Shown here one piece after another: positions 29,945 through 38,193 of a stretch of 64,000 nt of DNA. A program made the translations under genes and the position numbers. The notes below the pieces were generated by a model. It saw only the letters and a list, made by a program, of their open reading frames with translations, did no database searches and had not been told where the DNA came from. The stretch's first letter is position 1. Each line of letters opens with the position of its first letter. Origin of the DNA: Acidobacteriota bacterium (lineage in GTDB: Bacteria; Acidobacteriota; Terriglobia; Bryobacterales; Bryobacteraceae); the NCBI GenBank assembly GCA_026393985.1, contig JAPKZB010000073.1, forward strand, positions 1-64,000, written 5' to 3'.

Positions 29945-31282
29945 TTACGCCTTCGGGCTTTTGTCGACGATCTTGAACTTCTGTTCGTCGAAATACAGGA
30001 CCTTGCCCTGGCGGTAGCTCTGCACGGCCATCGTGATCAGCACCTGCGCGTGCGCGGCGGTCTCGACGTCGAGCGTCGGCTTGTTCCGGCTCACCATGCA
30101 GTCCAGGAAGTTGCCCACGTGGGTGTCCATCGTGTTCAGGTCCTGCACGGGGATCTTGACGTCCTCGATGCCGAACTTGTACTTGTCGCCGCCAATCGGC
30201 TTGCGGGCATCGCCGCGCCCGGTCAGCTCCGGCTTCAGCGTGATGAAGGGCGAGAAGCCTTCAAACCGCCCGTGCTCGACCATGATGATCGTGCCTTCGT
30301 GGCCGCGGATCAGGCCCGGAATGTGCTGCGAATTAGCCATCGACGAGCTGAGCACCAGCGAGTGGCCCTCATCGTAGTCGGCCAGCAGGTTGAACGTGTC
30401 CGGCACCTCGCGGTCTTTGAACTCATAGATGCCACCGCTAGCCATCACGCGGTGTGGATACTGCGGCTTGGTCCAACAGATGTTCATCGGCGCCACGACG
30501 TGGAAGAACAGGTCGGTGGCAATGCCGCCCGAGTAGTCCCAATACTTCCGGAAGCGGAAGAAGCGGTCAGCGTCGAAGGGGCGCTTGGTGGCGCTGCCGA
30601 GCCACATCTTCCAGTCGATATAGTTGTCACCCTTGCCGTCCGGCCCGGCTTCTTTGTCGATGGGCCAGTTCCATTCGCCCTCCACCGAGTTGCGGTGGTA
30701 GGATCCCTGGCTCAGCAGCATCTTGCCGATGGCGCCATCGGCTATGTACTTTTTGGCTTGGTGCCACTGGTTGCCGGAGGTGGTCTGCGAGCCGACCTGT
30801 AGCACCCGCTTGGTCTCCTTGACCGTGTCCATCAACTGCTTGACCTCTTCGACCGTGTGGCACATCGGCTTTTCGACGTAAACGTCTTTGCCGTTGTCCA
30901 TCGCGGCTAGAGCCACCTTCGCGTGCCAGTGGTCCGGGGTCGCCACGATCACGGCGTCGATCTCCGGATTGTTCACCACTTCGCGCCAGTCCAGAGTGCC
31001 TTTGCACTTGAAGCGCGCGGCCGCCTCGGTAACCCGCTTCTGGTAGACGTCGCAAACCTGGCTGATCTGGCACTTGCCGGTCTGCTCACCCAGTTTGGCG
31101 AAGACATTGGCGACGTAGCGGCCCCGGCCTCCCACGCCCACCACGCCAACATTGATCTTGTCGTTGGCACCAATCACCCGGCCCGCCTTCGCGGCGGCCG
31201 GCTTAGCGCCCAGAGCCGAACCGGCGGCCGACAGAGCCGAGCCAGCCGTGCCGGCTTGCATCAGAAAATCACGACGTTCCAT
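29945..31282 (-). CDS. Gfo/Idh/MocA family oxidoreductase with Tat-like signal
   Basis: [70 protein letters not shown]. Confidence 0.92.
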   Translation of the reverse strand: MERRDFLMQAGTAGSALSAAGSALGAKPAAAKAGRVIGANDKINVGVVGVGGRGRYVANVFAKLGEQTGKCQISQVCDVYQKRVTEAAARFKCKGTLDWREVVNNPEIDAVIVATPDHWHAKVALAAMDNGKDVYVEKPMCHTVEEVKQLMDTVKETKRVLQVGSQTTSGNQWHQAKKYIADGAIGKMLLSQGSYHRNSVEGEWNWPIDKEAGPDGKGDNYIDWKMWLGSATKRPFDADRFFRFRKYWDYSGGIATDLFFHVVAPMNICWTKPQYPHRVMASGGIYEFKDREVPDTFNLLADYDEGHSLVLSSSMANSQHIPGLIRGHEGTIIMVEHGRFEGFSPFITLKPELTGRGDARKPIGGDKYKFGIEDVKIPVQDLNTMDTHVGNFLDCMVSRNKPTLDVETAAHAQVLITMAVQSYRQGKVLYFDEQKFKIVDKSPKA

Positions 31283-31393
31283 TCAGGGGACTCCTTTGGT
31301 CAGCGTCCCAACCCGGACGCCGAACATCCGTAATGAATGCGGGCCTTGACCCACCTCTTGAGTCTACACCCGCCGGTCCGCCGGACCAAGAGT

Positions 31394-32098
31394 TTATGGC
31401 GCCGTGCGCATACGACCCACCGAACGGACAGCCCCCGGTTGAAAGATCCGAAACCAGATGAAGCTCGTCAGAATGCTACCGCCGGAGATGACTAGGTTGC
31501 CGAGGTCCTTCAGCTCATTCGGGAAAAAGCGCAGAGCGTGGCCGATGGCGTCAATCGTGCACTGTAAGCCCATTCCCGCACTGACGAGCAGAAGCGTTTG
31601 GTCCCGGTTGCGATTGGAGAGCAGAACCGACCACAACAACAGGTTCAGACCCGTGGAGACCAACGCTACATCCCGGCTGACAAATGTCATCCAACGGTTC
31701 GGCCGCCCAGCGGCAAACACCTCGTAGTGCCACGCGGCCGACCCGGCCAGCACCGCGAGAAACCCGAACGAAAGCCAGCCCACCATCCGGCTCGCACCCT
31801 GCCGCAACTCGCCGACCCGGCGCAGCAACGCCAGCACCAGCGACACCCCACACAATTGCATCGACAGCGACAAAACCCAGTATGCTGACCGACTCACCCC
31901 CGTCCAGGTGGCGCCGGAGACGAGAAACGCGATACTCATGGGGGCGGACAGGGCAAATGTCAGACAAATATAAAGAAAAAGAACCGGATGTCGCCTCCAG
32001 AGTCCTCCGAGCATCGAGTGGATCGCCCCGATCAGCAGGAGCGTGCTGAGCACCGTCGAGAGGTAGTAAAAAGAGGTCACCGCAAAGCTTCTCGGCAA
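31394..32098 (-). CDS. polytopic (about 6-7 TM) membrane protein, unknown function
   Basis: 234 aa with regularly spaced hydrophobic segments, e.g. FYYLSTVLSTLLLIGAIHSML and VLFLYICLTFALSAPMSIAFLV. Confidence 0.7.
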   Translation of the reverse strand: MPRSFAVTSFYYLSTVLSTLLLIGAIHSMLGGLWRRHPVLFLYICLTFALSAPMSIAFLVSGATWTGVSRSAYWVLSLSMQLCGVSLVLALLRRVGELRQGASRMVGWLSFGFLAVLAGSAAWHYEVFAAGRPNRWMTFVSRDVALVSTGLNLLLWSVLLSNRNRDQTLLLVSAGMGLQCTIDAIGHALRFFPNELKDLGNLVISGGSILTSFIWFRIFQPGAVRSVGRMRTAP

Positions 32099-32176
32099 AT
32101 GTTGCGCCTGCCAAGATGTTTTGCGGTGAATTAGGCTAAAAAATATCAGTTAACGGACCAGCGATTCGTCGCCGTC

Positions 32177-32380
32177 CTATTCCGGATTATCAAAGTCCCA
32201 CGGAGGAGGAATCGGGCCGCCATGCGAGCTCGCTCCGTCAAAGTCCCACGGAGGAGGAATCGGGCCGCCAGCAAGCAGTTGGGGCTCCATTGTCCCAGCC
32301 GCAGGGGTAATACCGACGCTCGAGCCGAACGCCAGTGACACACAGAGTACAGTTCCCAGGATTAAGTTGAATATCTTCAT
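32177..32380 (-). CDS. small putative secreted peptide with duplicated GGPIPPPWDFD motif
   Basis: ATG at 32380 preceded by GGAG; 67 aa MKIFNLILGTVLCVSLAFGSS...LLAGGPIPPPWDFDGASSHGGPIPPPWDFDNPE; signal-peptide-like N-terminus. Confidence 0.65.
   Translation of the reverse strand: MKIFNLILGTVLCVSLAFGSSVGITPAAGTMEPQLLAGGPIPPPWDFDGASSHGGPIPPPWDFDNPE
32190..32270 (-). repeat. perfect 33-bp direct repeat, two copies, 48-bp period, within the peptide ORF
   Basis: tcaaagtcccacggaggaggaatcgggccgcca at 32190-32222 and 32238-32270. Confidence 0.95.
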
Positions 32381-32598
32381 TGATCTCCGTCCACCCGATG
32401 CCTTTGACACCGAATTGGAAGAGGTAGCTCCCCGACGTTGTGTCGTAGGTATCTACCTGCTTAAACCCATGTTAAGGGGGAGATATCGTTTGTATTCCTA
32501 GGAATGGCCCCTCCGCGGGCTAAGGTCATTCCGGTCACTCGGGAGGGCGTCCCTGAGTCGAGTCGGGGAAATCCGGACCGCGCTCAGTCAGCCCGTCG

Positions 32599-33489
32599 TT
32601 AGTCGCCGCTCTCTCGCCGTACCGAAGGCTCGTAGGTATCCTCATAGATGCTGCGGATGGGGCGCAGACGGCGTCCGGGCCACTCAAGGCGCATGTCTTC
32701 CGACACCTCGTCAAGCATCTTCAGCGTGCAAACCTTCGATTCCATGGCAAACGCGGTAAGCAACAGATTGTCGCAGATGCCATTGATCAGCCGGGGAATC
32801 CCCCGCGACCGCAGATGAATCTCTTCGATCAACGCAACGGGAAAGACCGTCTGGTCGGCTAAACCCACCTTCGACATCCGGCTGTCGATGTACTCGATCG
32901 TCTCGTCGAGCGAAAACGGCTTCAAGTTGTAGCGCAGGACAATCCGCTGCTTTAGTTGCCGGAGATTGGGGGCGTCCAGTTTCCGGTCAAACTCGGGTTG
33001 GCCCGCCAGCACGATCTGCAGCAGCTTGCCTTTCCGGTTCTCGAGGTTGCCAAGAAGACGAATCTCTTCAAGTACCTCCCAGTCCAGATTATGCGCTTCG
33101 TCAACGATCAGCACCGTGGTGCGCCCTTCGTTGGCATGCTGAATCAACATGTTATTCAGCGCAAACAGCACTTCGCTCTTCGACGTTCTCTGGCATTGGA
33201 GGTCGAGGTCGTAGGCAATCATCTCAAAGAACTGCTGGGGATTGATGCGCGAGTTGAACAGGAAGGCAAATTCGATATAGTTGCCTTCGAGATATTCCCG
33301 CAGGCACTCCAGCATCGTGGTCTTGCCCGTGCCCACTTCGCCTGTCAAGACAATAAAGCCCTTCCGGCTCTGCACCCCATAGATCAGATTGGCCAACGCC
33401 TCTTCGTGTTGCTCGCTGCGATAAAGAAACGCAGGATCGGGAGATAGATTAAAGGGGTTGTCCGTTATCCCAAAAAAGGCGTTGTACAT
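32599..33489 (-). CDS. ExeA/GspA-like AAA ATPase
   Basis: YNAFFGITDNPFNLSPDPAFLYRSEQHEEALANLIYGVQSRKGFIVLTGEVGTGKTTMLECL; VLIVDEAHNL; alternative GTG start at 33498. Confidence 0.88.
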   Translation of the reverse strand: MYNAFFGITDNPFNLSPDPAFLYRSEQHEEALANLIYGVQSRKGFIVLTGEVGTGKTTMLECLREYLEGNYIEFAFLFNSRINPQQFFEMIAYDLDLQCQRTSKSEVLFALNNMLIQHANEGRTTVLIVDEAHNLDWEVLEEIRLLGNLENRKGKLLQIVLAGQPEFDRKLDAPNLRQLKQRIVLRYNLKPFSLDETIEYIDSRMSKVGLADQTVFPVALIEEIHLRSRGIPRLINGICDNLLLTAFAMESKVCTLKMLDEVSEDMRLEWPGRRLRPIRSIYEDTYEPSVRRESGD

Positions 33490-33578
33490 AAAGACCACTG
33501 CGAACCATACTATGCTACCATGCGGTTTCCGTACACCCGCTTTTTGCTCTATTCGAGGGTACTACGCCCTGAAAAAAG

Positions 33579-34580
33579 TTAGGACTGTAGCGCGCCCGAA
33601 AGCGGGTAGTACTCTAGCCGCACCCAGCCCGGTACCGTCCCCGGTTCGCCGCCCAGATAGAGAATCCGCTGGGATTTTGGAAAGGCGAATGCTGTGGCCA
33701 GGGCCCGGCGGTAGGCCGGAATCGCCTCCAGCATCGGCCGTGCCGCCGACAACCGCGGCCCCAACGCCACCGACTTCGACAGAAAGCCGCCGCCCCACCC
33801 CACATTCAGCAGACAGCCGCCCCCCGCCTCCACGCCCGCCAGGGTCTGCTGCAGCCGCCCCAGACGGTGCGTTGCCGCAAAATCCCGCTGCCGAGCCAGC
33901 ATGATGCCCGATTGCGCCGTCACCGCCGCAAACTGCTCGGCCCACTCGCCGCTCACCGTGCCGCGCCCGCGGAAGACCGTTCCCGGGACCGCGCATTCGA
34001 CAAAAGTCGGCACCGGCTTCCAGCGCAATTCGGCACCGCCCGGCTTGGCCGGCGTGGCAACCCGCGAATAGTAGACCTGGTAGCGGTCTCCCGCCTCGGG
34101 CGTACCATCGCCCAGCCGCCAGCCGCGCAACAGCTTCGCCGCAATCTGGTGACGAAACGAAGCCAACTGCTCCGGGGTCAGCTGCGCGCCGAGCAGCGCC
34201 GTCTTCAAGGCGCCCTTCACCGCCGTAGCCGGCAGCAGCTTGCCGCTCGGACCAGTGCAAAAGGTCGGAATGAAAATATCTTCATCTTTGGCCTGCTCCC
34301 AGAGCGCTACCAGCCCCGGGTCCTCGAGCGGAATCCGGCGCACAGCGTAGGACTGCGCGTAGCCGCCCCAACTCTTGAATTCGAGCCGCCGGGCGCGGCC
34401 GAGCTCGGCCAGGTAGCCCTCCATTCGGGGCGTGCCGGCCAAGCGCCGGAAGATCAGGCTCTGATCGAGCACGTTCACCTGGTCCTTCCAGACCATGTAG
34501 TCGATTGGCGCGAGGCGCTTTCCGTCGCCCACCAGCGTCGGGGTAAGCACCGTCAGGCGCCACTCAATGCCCACACTCAT
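33579..34580 (-). CDS. csm5: type III-A CRISPR RAMP protein Csm5
   Basis: N-terminal RAMP strand LTVLTPTLVGDGKRLAPIDYMVWKDQVNVLDQSLIFRRL; C-terminal LLNVGWGGGFLSKSVALG, FPKSQRILYLGG; ATG at 34580 overlapping csm4 by 4 bp. Confidence 0.85.
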   Translation of the reverse strand: MSVGIEWRLTVLTPTLVGDGKRLAPIDYMVWKDQVNVLDQSLIFRRLAGTPRMEGYLAELGRARRLEFKSWGGYAQSYAVRRIPLEDPGLVALWEQAKDEDIFIPTFCTGPSGKLLPATAVKGALKTALLGAQLTPEQLASFRHQIAAKLLRGWRLGDGTPEAGDRYQVYYSRVATPAKPGGAELRWKPVPTFVECAVPGTVFRGRGTVSGEWAEQFAAVTAQSGIMLARQRDFAATHRLGRLQQTLAGVEAGGGCLLNVGWGGGFLSKSVALGPRLSAARPMLEAIPAYRRALATAFAFPKSQRILYLGGEPGTVPGWVRLEYYPLSGALQS

Positions 34581-35485
34581 AGCGCCACCGCCACGGCCAG
34601 GCCATTCCGGTAGACCGGGTGCGCCCAACCCTCCGGCGCCACATCCTGCAGCGTCCCCGCCGGGGCCTGCGGAGCGAATAGAACCGCGCCCTCCCGCACC
34701 AGCCGCTGCGGCTGTTTGGCCACCGTGGTTCCTTCCACCCATCCCGACCGGACCGTCAACTGGTAGGCGCCCTGTTCCCAGTAGACCTCCTCTCCGTCGG
34801 CCGGGGCGAACAGGCTCAACAGCCACCAGCCCTTCGAGCCATCGCCGGCGCCCCGCCGCAGCAGAGCCTCCGCGCTATCGGCACTTTCGATCCGCACCCC
34901 GGCGCTGCCGCCCCAGCCGAGCGAACGGTTGCCACCAAGGCCGGCATCGGCCAGCCAGCGCAAAGCGGCTTCGACGCGCGGCCGCCAGGCCTCGTCCTGA
35001 CATACCGCCAGTCCCCAGACGCCCGCGCCTTCGGCGAACTGCACTCCGGTTTTGGGTCCCGCGCCCTTTTCAACGCGCACCGGCCGGAACGGACCGCCAG
35101 CGCCCGCGCGGTCGGCTGCCAGCAGACAGCCGGAGGCGGGGTCGAGCACCCAGCGGGATTCCACCAGACCACTCTCGCTGAGCAGATCGCGGATTGCCGC
35201 CAAGGGAAGAAAACGAACCAGTTTTGGGCGCAGCCGCTGCAGACCGTGGGGCGGGGGCCAGGCCGCCGCCGGCGGGGGGGCAAACAGCGTGCCCTGCTGC
35301 CAGGGAAAAAGCGAACTGAGCCGGACGGCGCTGCCGGCCGCCAGCCACTCCTCGAGCCAGCCGAAGCGATCCATGGCCGCGCACACGGCACCGTAGAAGG
35401 TGTCGCTCCCGAGCAGGGACGGCCCCGCCCCGGCCGCGCTCCACGCCCCGCGGGCTTGGAACCGAAACAGGATCGCCTGCGCCAT
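34577..35485 (-). CDS. csm4: type III-A CRISPR RAMP protein Csm4
   Basis: LLGSDTFYGAVCAAM; SSLFPWQQGTLFAPPP; Gly-rich DAGLGGNRSLGWGG; terminal HPVYRNGLAVAV. Confidence 0.85.
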   Translation of the reverse strand: MAQAILFRFQARGAWSAAGAGPSLLGSDTFYGAVCAAMDRFGWLEEWLAAGSAVRLSSLFPWQQGTLFAPPPAAAWPPPHGLQRLRPKLVRFLPLAAIRDLLSESGLVESRWVLDPASGCLLAADRAGAGGPFRPVRVEKGAGPKTGVQFAEGAGVWGLAVCQDEAWRPRVEAALRWLADAGLGGNRSLGWGGSAGVRIESADSAEALLRRGAGDGSKGWWLLSLFAPADGEEVYWEQGAYQLTVRSGWVEGTTVAKQPQRLVREGAVLFAPQAPAGTLQDVAPEGWAHPVYRNGLAVAVAL

Positions 35486-35489
35486 GCCG

Positions 35490-36320
35490 TTATTCCGCCA
35501 GCGCCGCCGCGAAGCCTTCGCCGCGCACCAGAGCCTGTAGCGCCCCCAGATCGCCGCCCGCGAGCAGTTCTACTTCGCCGTTCTCGCCCAGATAGAAACC
35601 CTTGCCGCGCCAGGTCAACCGGCAGGCCGAAAAACGAACCCGGCCGCTGCCGCGCGATCCGCCGCCGCCCAAGGCGTCGTCTTCGAGCAGGCGCAAGCCC
35701 TGCACGAGCAGCCCGGTGAGGGCGTGATCGTCCTCGGCGAGTTGGTCCAGCACGAAGCGGACGTGGAAGCGCGCCCCGGCCGGGACGCGTTCCAGCGTCC
35801 GGGGATTAGCCTGGGCCGTAATCCGGTCGATGGCGTTCTCGCTTTTGACCTCGGTGAGTTCATCGTCGAGAAACTCGCGCATGGGCGCTGTGATCGAGTC
35901 CAGGTCGAGGGGAGCGTCGTAGATGGTCAGGCGCGCCGGGGTGGCCGAACGGCCGTCGAGGGCGTCGCCGCGCACCCGCTCCATGCGGCTGGGGCTGCGG
36001 CCGAACAGTAGACAGAGGGCGTCGTCGGGGCGGTCGCTCTGGTGGATCCGCACCTCCTGGCCGCGCCGCCGGGACAGGTAGACTAGCTCCTCAGGCGAGG
36101 TCAGGCCGTGGGCGTGCTCGAGCAGGCTGCGCAAACGACCGCGCAGCGAGGAGCCGGGGACGATGGGCCGGCCGAAGGCGTCCTTGACCACCGGATTATC
36201 GGCACCGCCAATTTCGAGCGATCCTTTGCCCGCGCCAATGTGCAGGCCGGTCTCGCAGTGCAGCACCGCTTCGAGAATGAGTTTGCCGCGCAGACGCAGC
36301 GTGGGTTTTGCTTCGCTCAT
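35490..36320 (-). CDS. csm3: type III-A CRISPR RAMP RNase Csm3
   Basis: CETGLHIGAGKGSLEIGGADNPVVKDAFGRPIVPGSSLRGRLRSLLEH; NAIDRITAQANPRTLERVPAGARF; ALGGGGSRGSGRVRF. Confidence 0.95.
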   Translation of the reverse strand: MSEAKPTLRLRGKLILEAVLHCETGLHIGAGKGSLEIGGADNPVVKDAFGRPIVPGSSLRGRLRSLLEHAHGLTSPEELVYLSRRRGQEVRIHQSDRPDDALCLLFGRSPSRMERVRGDALDGRSATPARLTIYDAPLDLDSITAPMREFLDDELTEVKSENAIDRITAQANPRTLERVPAGARFHVRFVLDQLAEDDHALTGLLVQGLRLLEDDALGGGGSRGSGRVRFSACRLTWRGKGFYLGENGEVELLAGGDLGALQALVRGEGFAAALAE

Positions 36321-36326
36321 GGCTGG

Positions 36327-36773
36327 TTACTCGTTGTAGGCAATGATGGCTTCAAACAGGTCGCGGAACCGCTCGTAGGTGGCAAGTTCATTCTTGCGGG
36401 TTACCTGGAGCAGCAGTTTTTCGAGCGGGTCCAGGCTGCGCAGCGAGTGGCGGGCGATGGTGTAGGCCAGCCGGGCGCGGAACATGACGAACTGGTGCTG
36501 CCGTTCGGTTTCAGGAGCGCGGCAGGCGCGCCGCACGGCGCTGTACAGGCGGCGCAACTGGCTGCGCGTGCCCGAGTCCATGTCGTGCAACCGGGTGACG
36601 AGCACATGCGCCTGGTTGTCGAGATAGAGACTGTCGGCGCAGAGCTTGGCGAGGTCGATTTCAACGTTGGCTTCCTGACGGGGACGGTCGCGGTCCCGGT
36701 CGTCGCGGCGCGGGGGGCGGCCACCGTCCCGTGGGGGCCGGTCTTCGCGGCGTGGCTGTCTCTGTTCGGCCAT
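36327..36773 (-). CDS. csm2: type III-A CRISPR small subunit Csm2 (with charged N-terminal extension)
   Basis: position between csm1 and csm3; helical LRRLYSAVRRAC...MFRARLAYTIARH...LEKLLLQVTRKNELATYERFRDLFEAIIAY. Confidence 0.85.
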   Translation of the reverse strand: MAEQRQPRREDRPPRDGGRPPRRDDRDRDRPRQEANVEIDLAKLCADSLYLDNQAHVLVTRLHDMDSGTRSQLRRLYSAVRRACRAPETERQHQFVMFRARLAYTIARHSLRSLDPLEKLLLQVTRKNELATYERFRDLFEAIIAYNE

Positions 36774-36794
36774 ATTCGCTCCTTACAAGATTCT

Positions 36795-38147
36795 TTACGA
36801 GGATGTTGCTTCGAGGCGTGCCCAGGCGAGCGCGACATAGCCGGTGGGGCGCAGTTGGCGCCGGCCGGCGGCTTCGGCGGTCAGTTGGCTCAGCAGGGTA
36901 TCCCATTGTTTGTCAAAGGCGTCGCTTTCGCCGACGTCCACCGCGCGCCGCAGCCGGCGGTGCAGCCGCCAGGGCTTGTCGAGGGTGCGGCCCCGGCGGC
37001 GCGCGCGCGCCGAAGCCAGGTCGCCGCCCGCCGCCGGGTCTACGTAGAAGCCTTCGAGTTCGTCGAGAAACTCGGGCGAGGCGTGAAAGCGGCTCAGCAG
37101 CTTGCGCATCTGGCCTTTGATTTCGATAGCTTCCTTCAACTGTGCCCAGTCGAGGGTCCGCCCGAACAGCGAGATGGCGTTTTTGCCGGAGGCCTTGACG
37201 GTTTCAAGGGCTTCGAGGGAGCGGCCGTAGACGCTGGCCAGGCTCTCGCCGCGGCCGGCGTGCACGATGGCCATCGAAACGCTCCGCGAAGCGCCCTCGC
37301 GCTGTTCATCGAGCTGCCGCAGCATCAGGCCGGCCACGCGGCGCATCTCGCGCGCCAGATCGAGCAGGGCATCCCAGGGGGCGGCCACCGCGAAATCGTC
37401 GCCACCGCTATAGAGCACTGTGACGCGGGAGGCGAACTCCTCGGTGGCGGCGACGCGGGCCAGTTCGCCGGCGACGAAGTTCTTAAAGGTCATCGACAGC
37501 TGCAGGTACTCTTCGGCGGTGGTGGCCGCCCGCAGCCGGGGGCCGACGTTATCGAGATCGGCCGTCAAAACGCCCCAGCGCCGCACCGGCGGCAAGGCCC
37601 GGCTGACGGCGATCGGCAGCGGCCACTGGTGCGCGCCGGCATCGGCCAGGAAGGCGGTGGGATCTTCGCTCGACCAGCCAACGTTGGCCGCCGACCGTAG
37701 CGCCGTGACGAGTGCATCGTAAGGAAACGGCGTGGTGCCGCCCACGAGCACGCCAAGCGGCAACCGAGGCGTCTCACGCCGCTGGCGCAGGCCGGCTGCA
37801 AGACGCTTGCGGATGTCCGGCCACGTGCCCAGATTCTCCGTGCTGCTCCAGACCAGCGCCACGCGGCCATCGGTCACCGTCGCTACCCGCGCGGCCAGGG
37901 TGGCAAGAAACGCATCGGCGGCCGGCATGGCCGCCTCCGGCAGGACCAACAGAAACCGCCCACCCGTCACCGCGCCCAACAGCAGCGGGGAGAGCCCGAG
38001 TTCGGCCAGGAGGGCCCGCGGGGCCATCTCCCCGAGCAAGGCAAACCAGTGGCAGCGGCTCAGAAAAGCTTCACTCCCCAGGCTTTCTTCCGTCAGCAGG
38101 GCGTTAATTCCGAAAAATTTGGCTTGGAGGAAAACTTGGAGCGACAT
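36795..38147 (-). CDS. csm1: Cas10/Csm1-type protein, HD-less, GGDD-containing
   Basis: palm motifs RWGVLTADLDNVGPRL and VTVLYSGGDDFAVAAPWD; SMAIVHAGRGESLASVYGRSLEALETVKASGKNAISLFG; 450 aa; in-frame stop 8 codons upstream of the ATG. Confidence 0.92.
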   Translation of the reverse strand: MSLQVFLQAKFFGINALLTEESLGSEAFLSRCHWFALLGEMAPRALLAELGLSPLLLGAVTGGRFLLVLPEAAMPAADAFLATLAARVATVTDGRVALVWSSTENLGTWPDIRKRLAAGLRQRRETPRLPLGVLVGGTTPFPYDALVTALRSAANVGWSSEDPTAFLADAGAHQWPLPIAVSRALPPVRRWGVLTADLDNVGPRLRAATTAEEYLQLSMTFKNFVAGELARVAATEEFASRVTVLYSGGDDFAVAAPWDALLDLAREMRRVAGLMLRQLDEQREGASRSVSMAIVHAGRGESLASVYGRSLEALETVKASGKNAISLFGRTLDWAQLKEAIEIKGQMRKLLSRFHASPEFLDELEGFYVDPAAGGDLASARARRRGRTLDKPWRLHRRLRRAVDVGESDAFDKQWDTLLSQLTAEAAGRRQLRPTGYVALAWARLEATSS

Positions 38148-38193
38148 CGGCTTGGCGGCGCTGCAAAAACTTCACTGTAGCATGGAGAAGGGA

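Noticed and set aside
32599-33489. ExeA-like ATPase as a TniB/TnsC component of a CRISPR-associated transposon
   Set aside because: No transposase (TnsA/TnsB/TniA), TniQ or terminal inverted repeats visible; the sequence fits the GspA/ExeA secretion-ATPase family.
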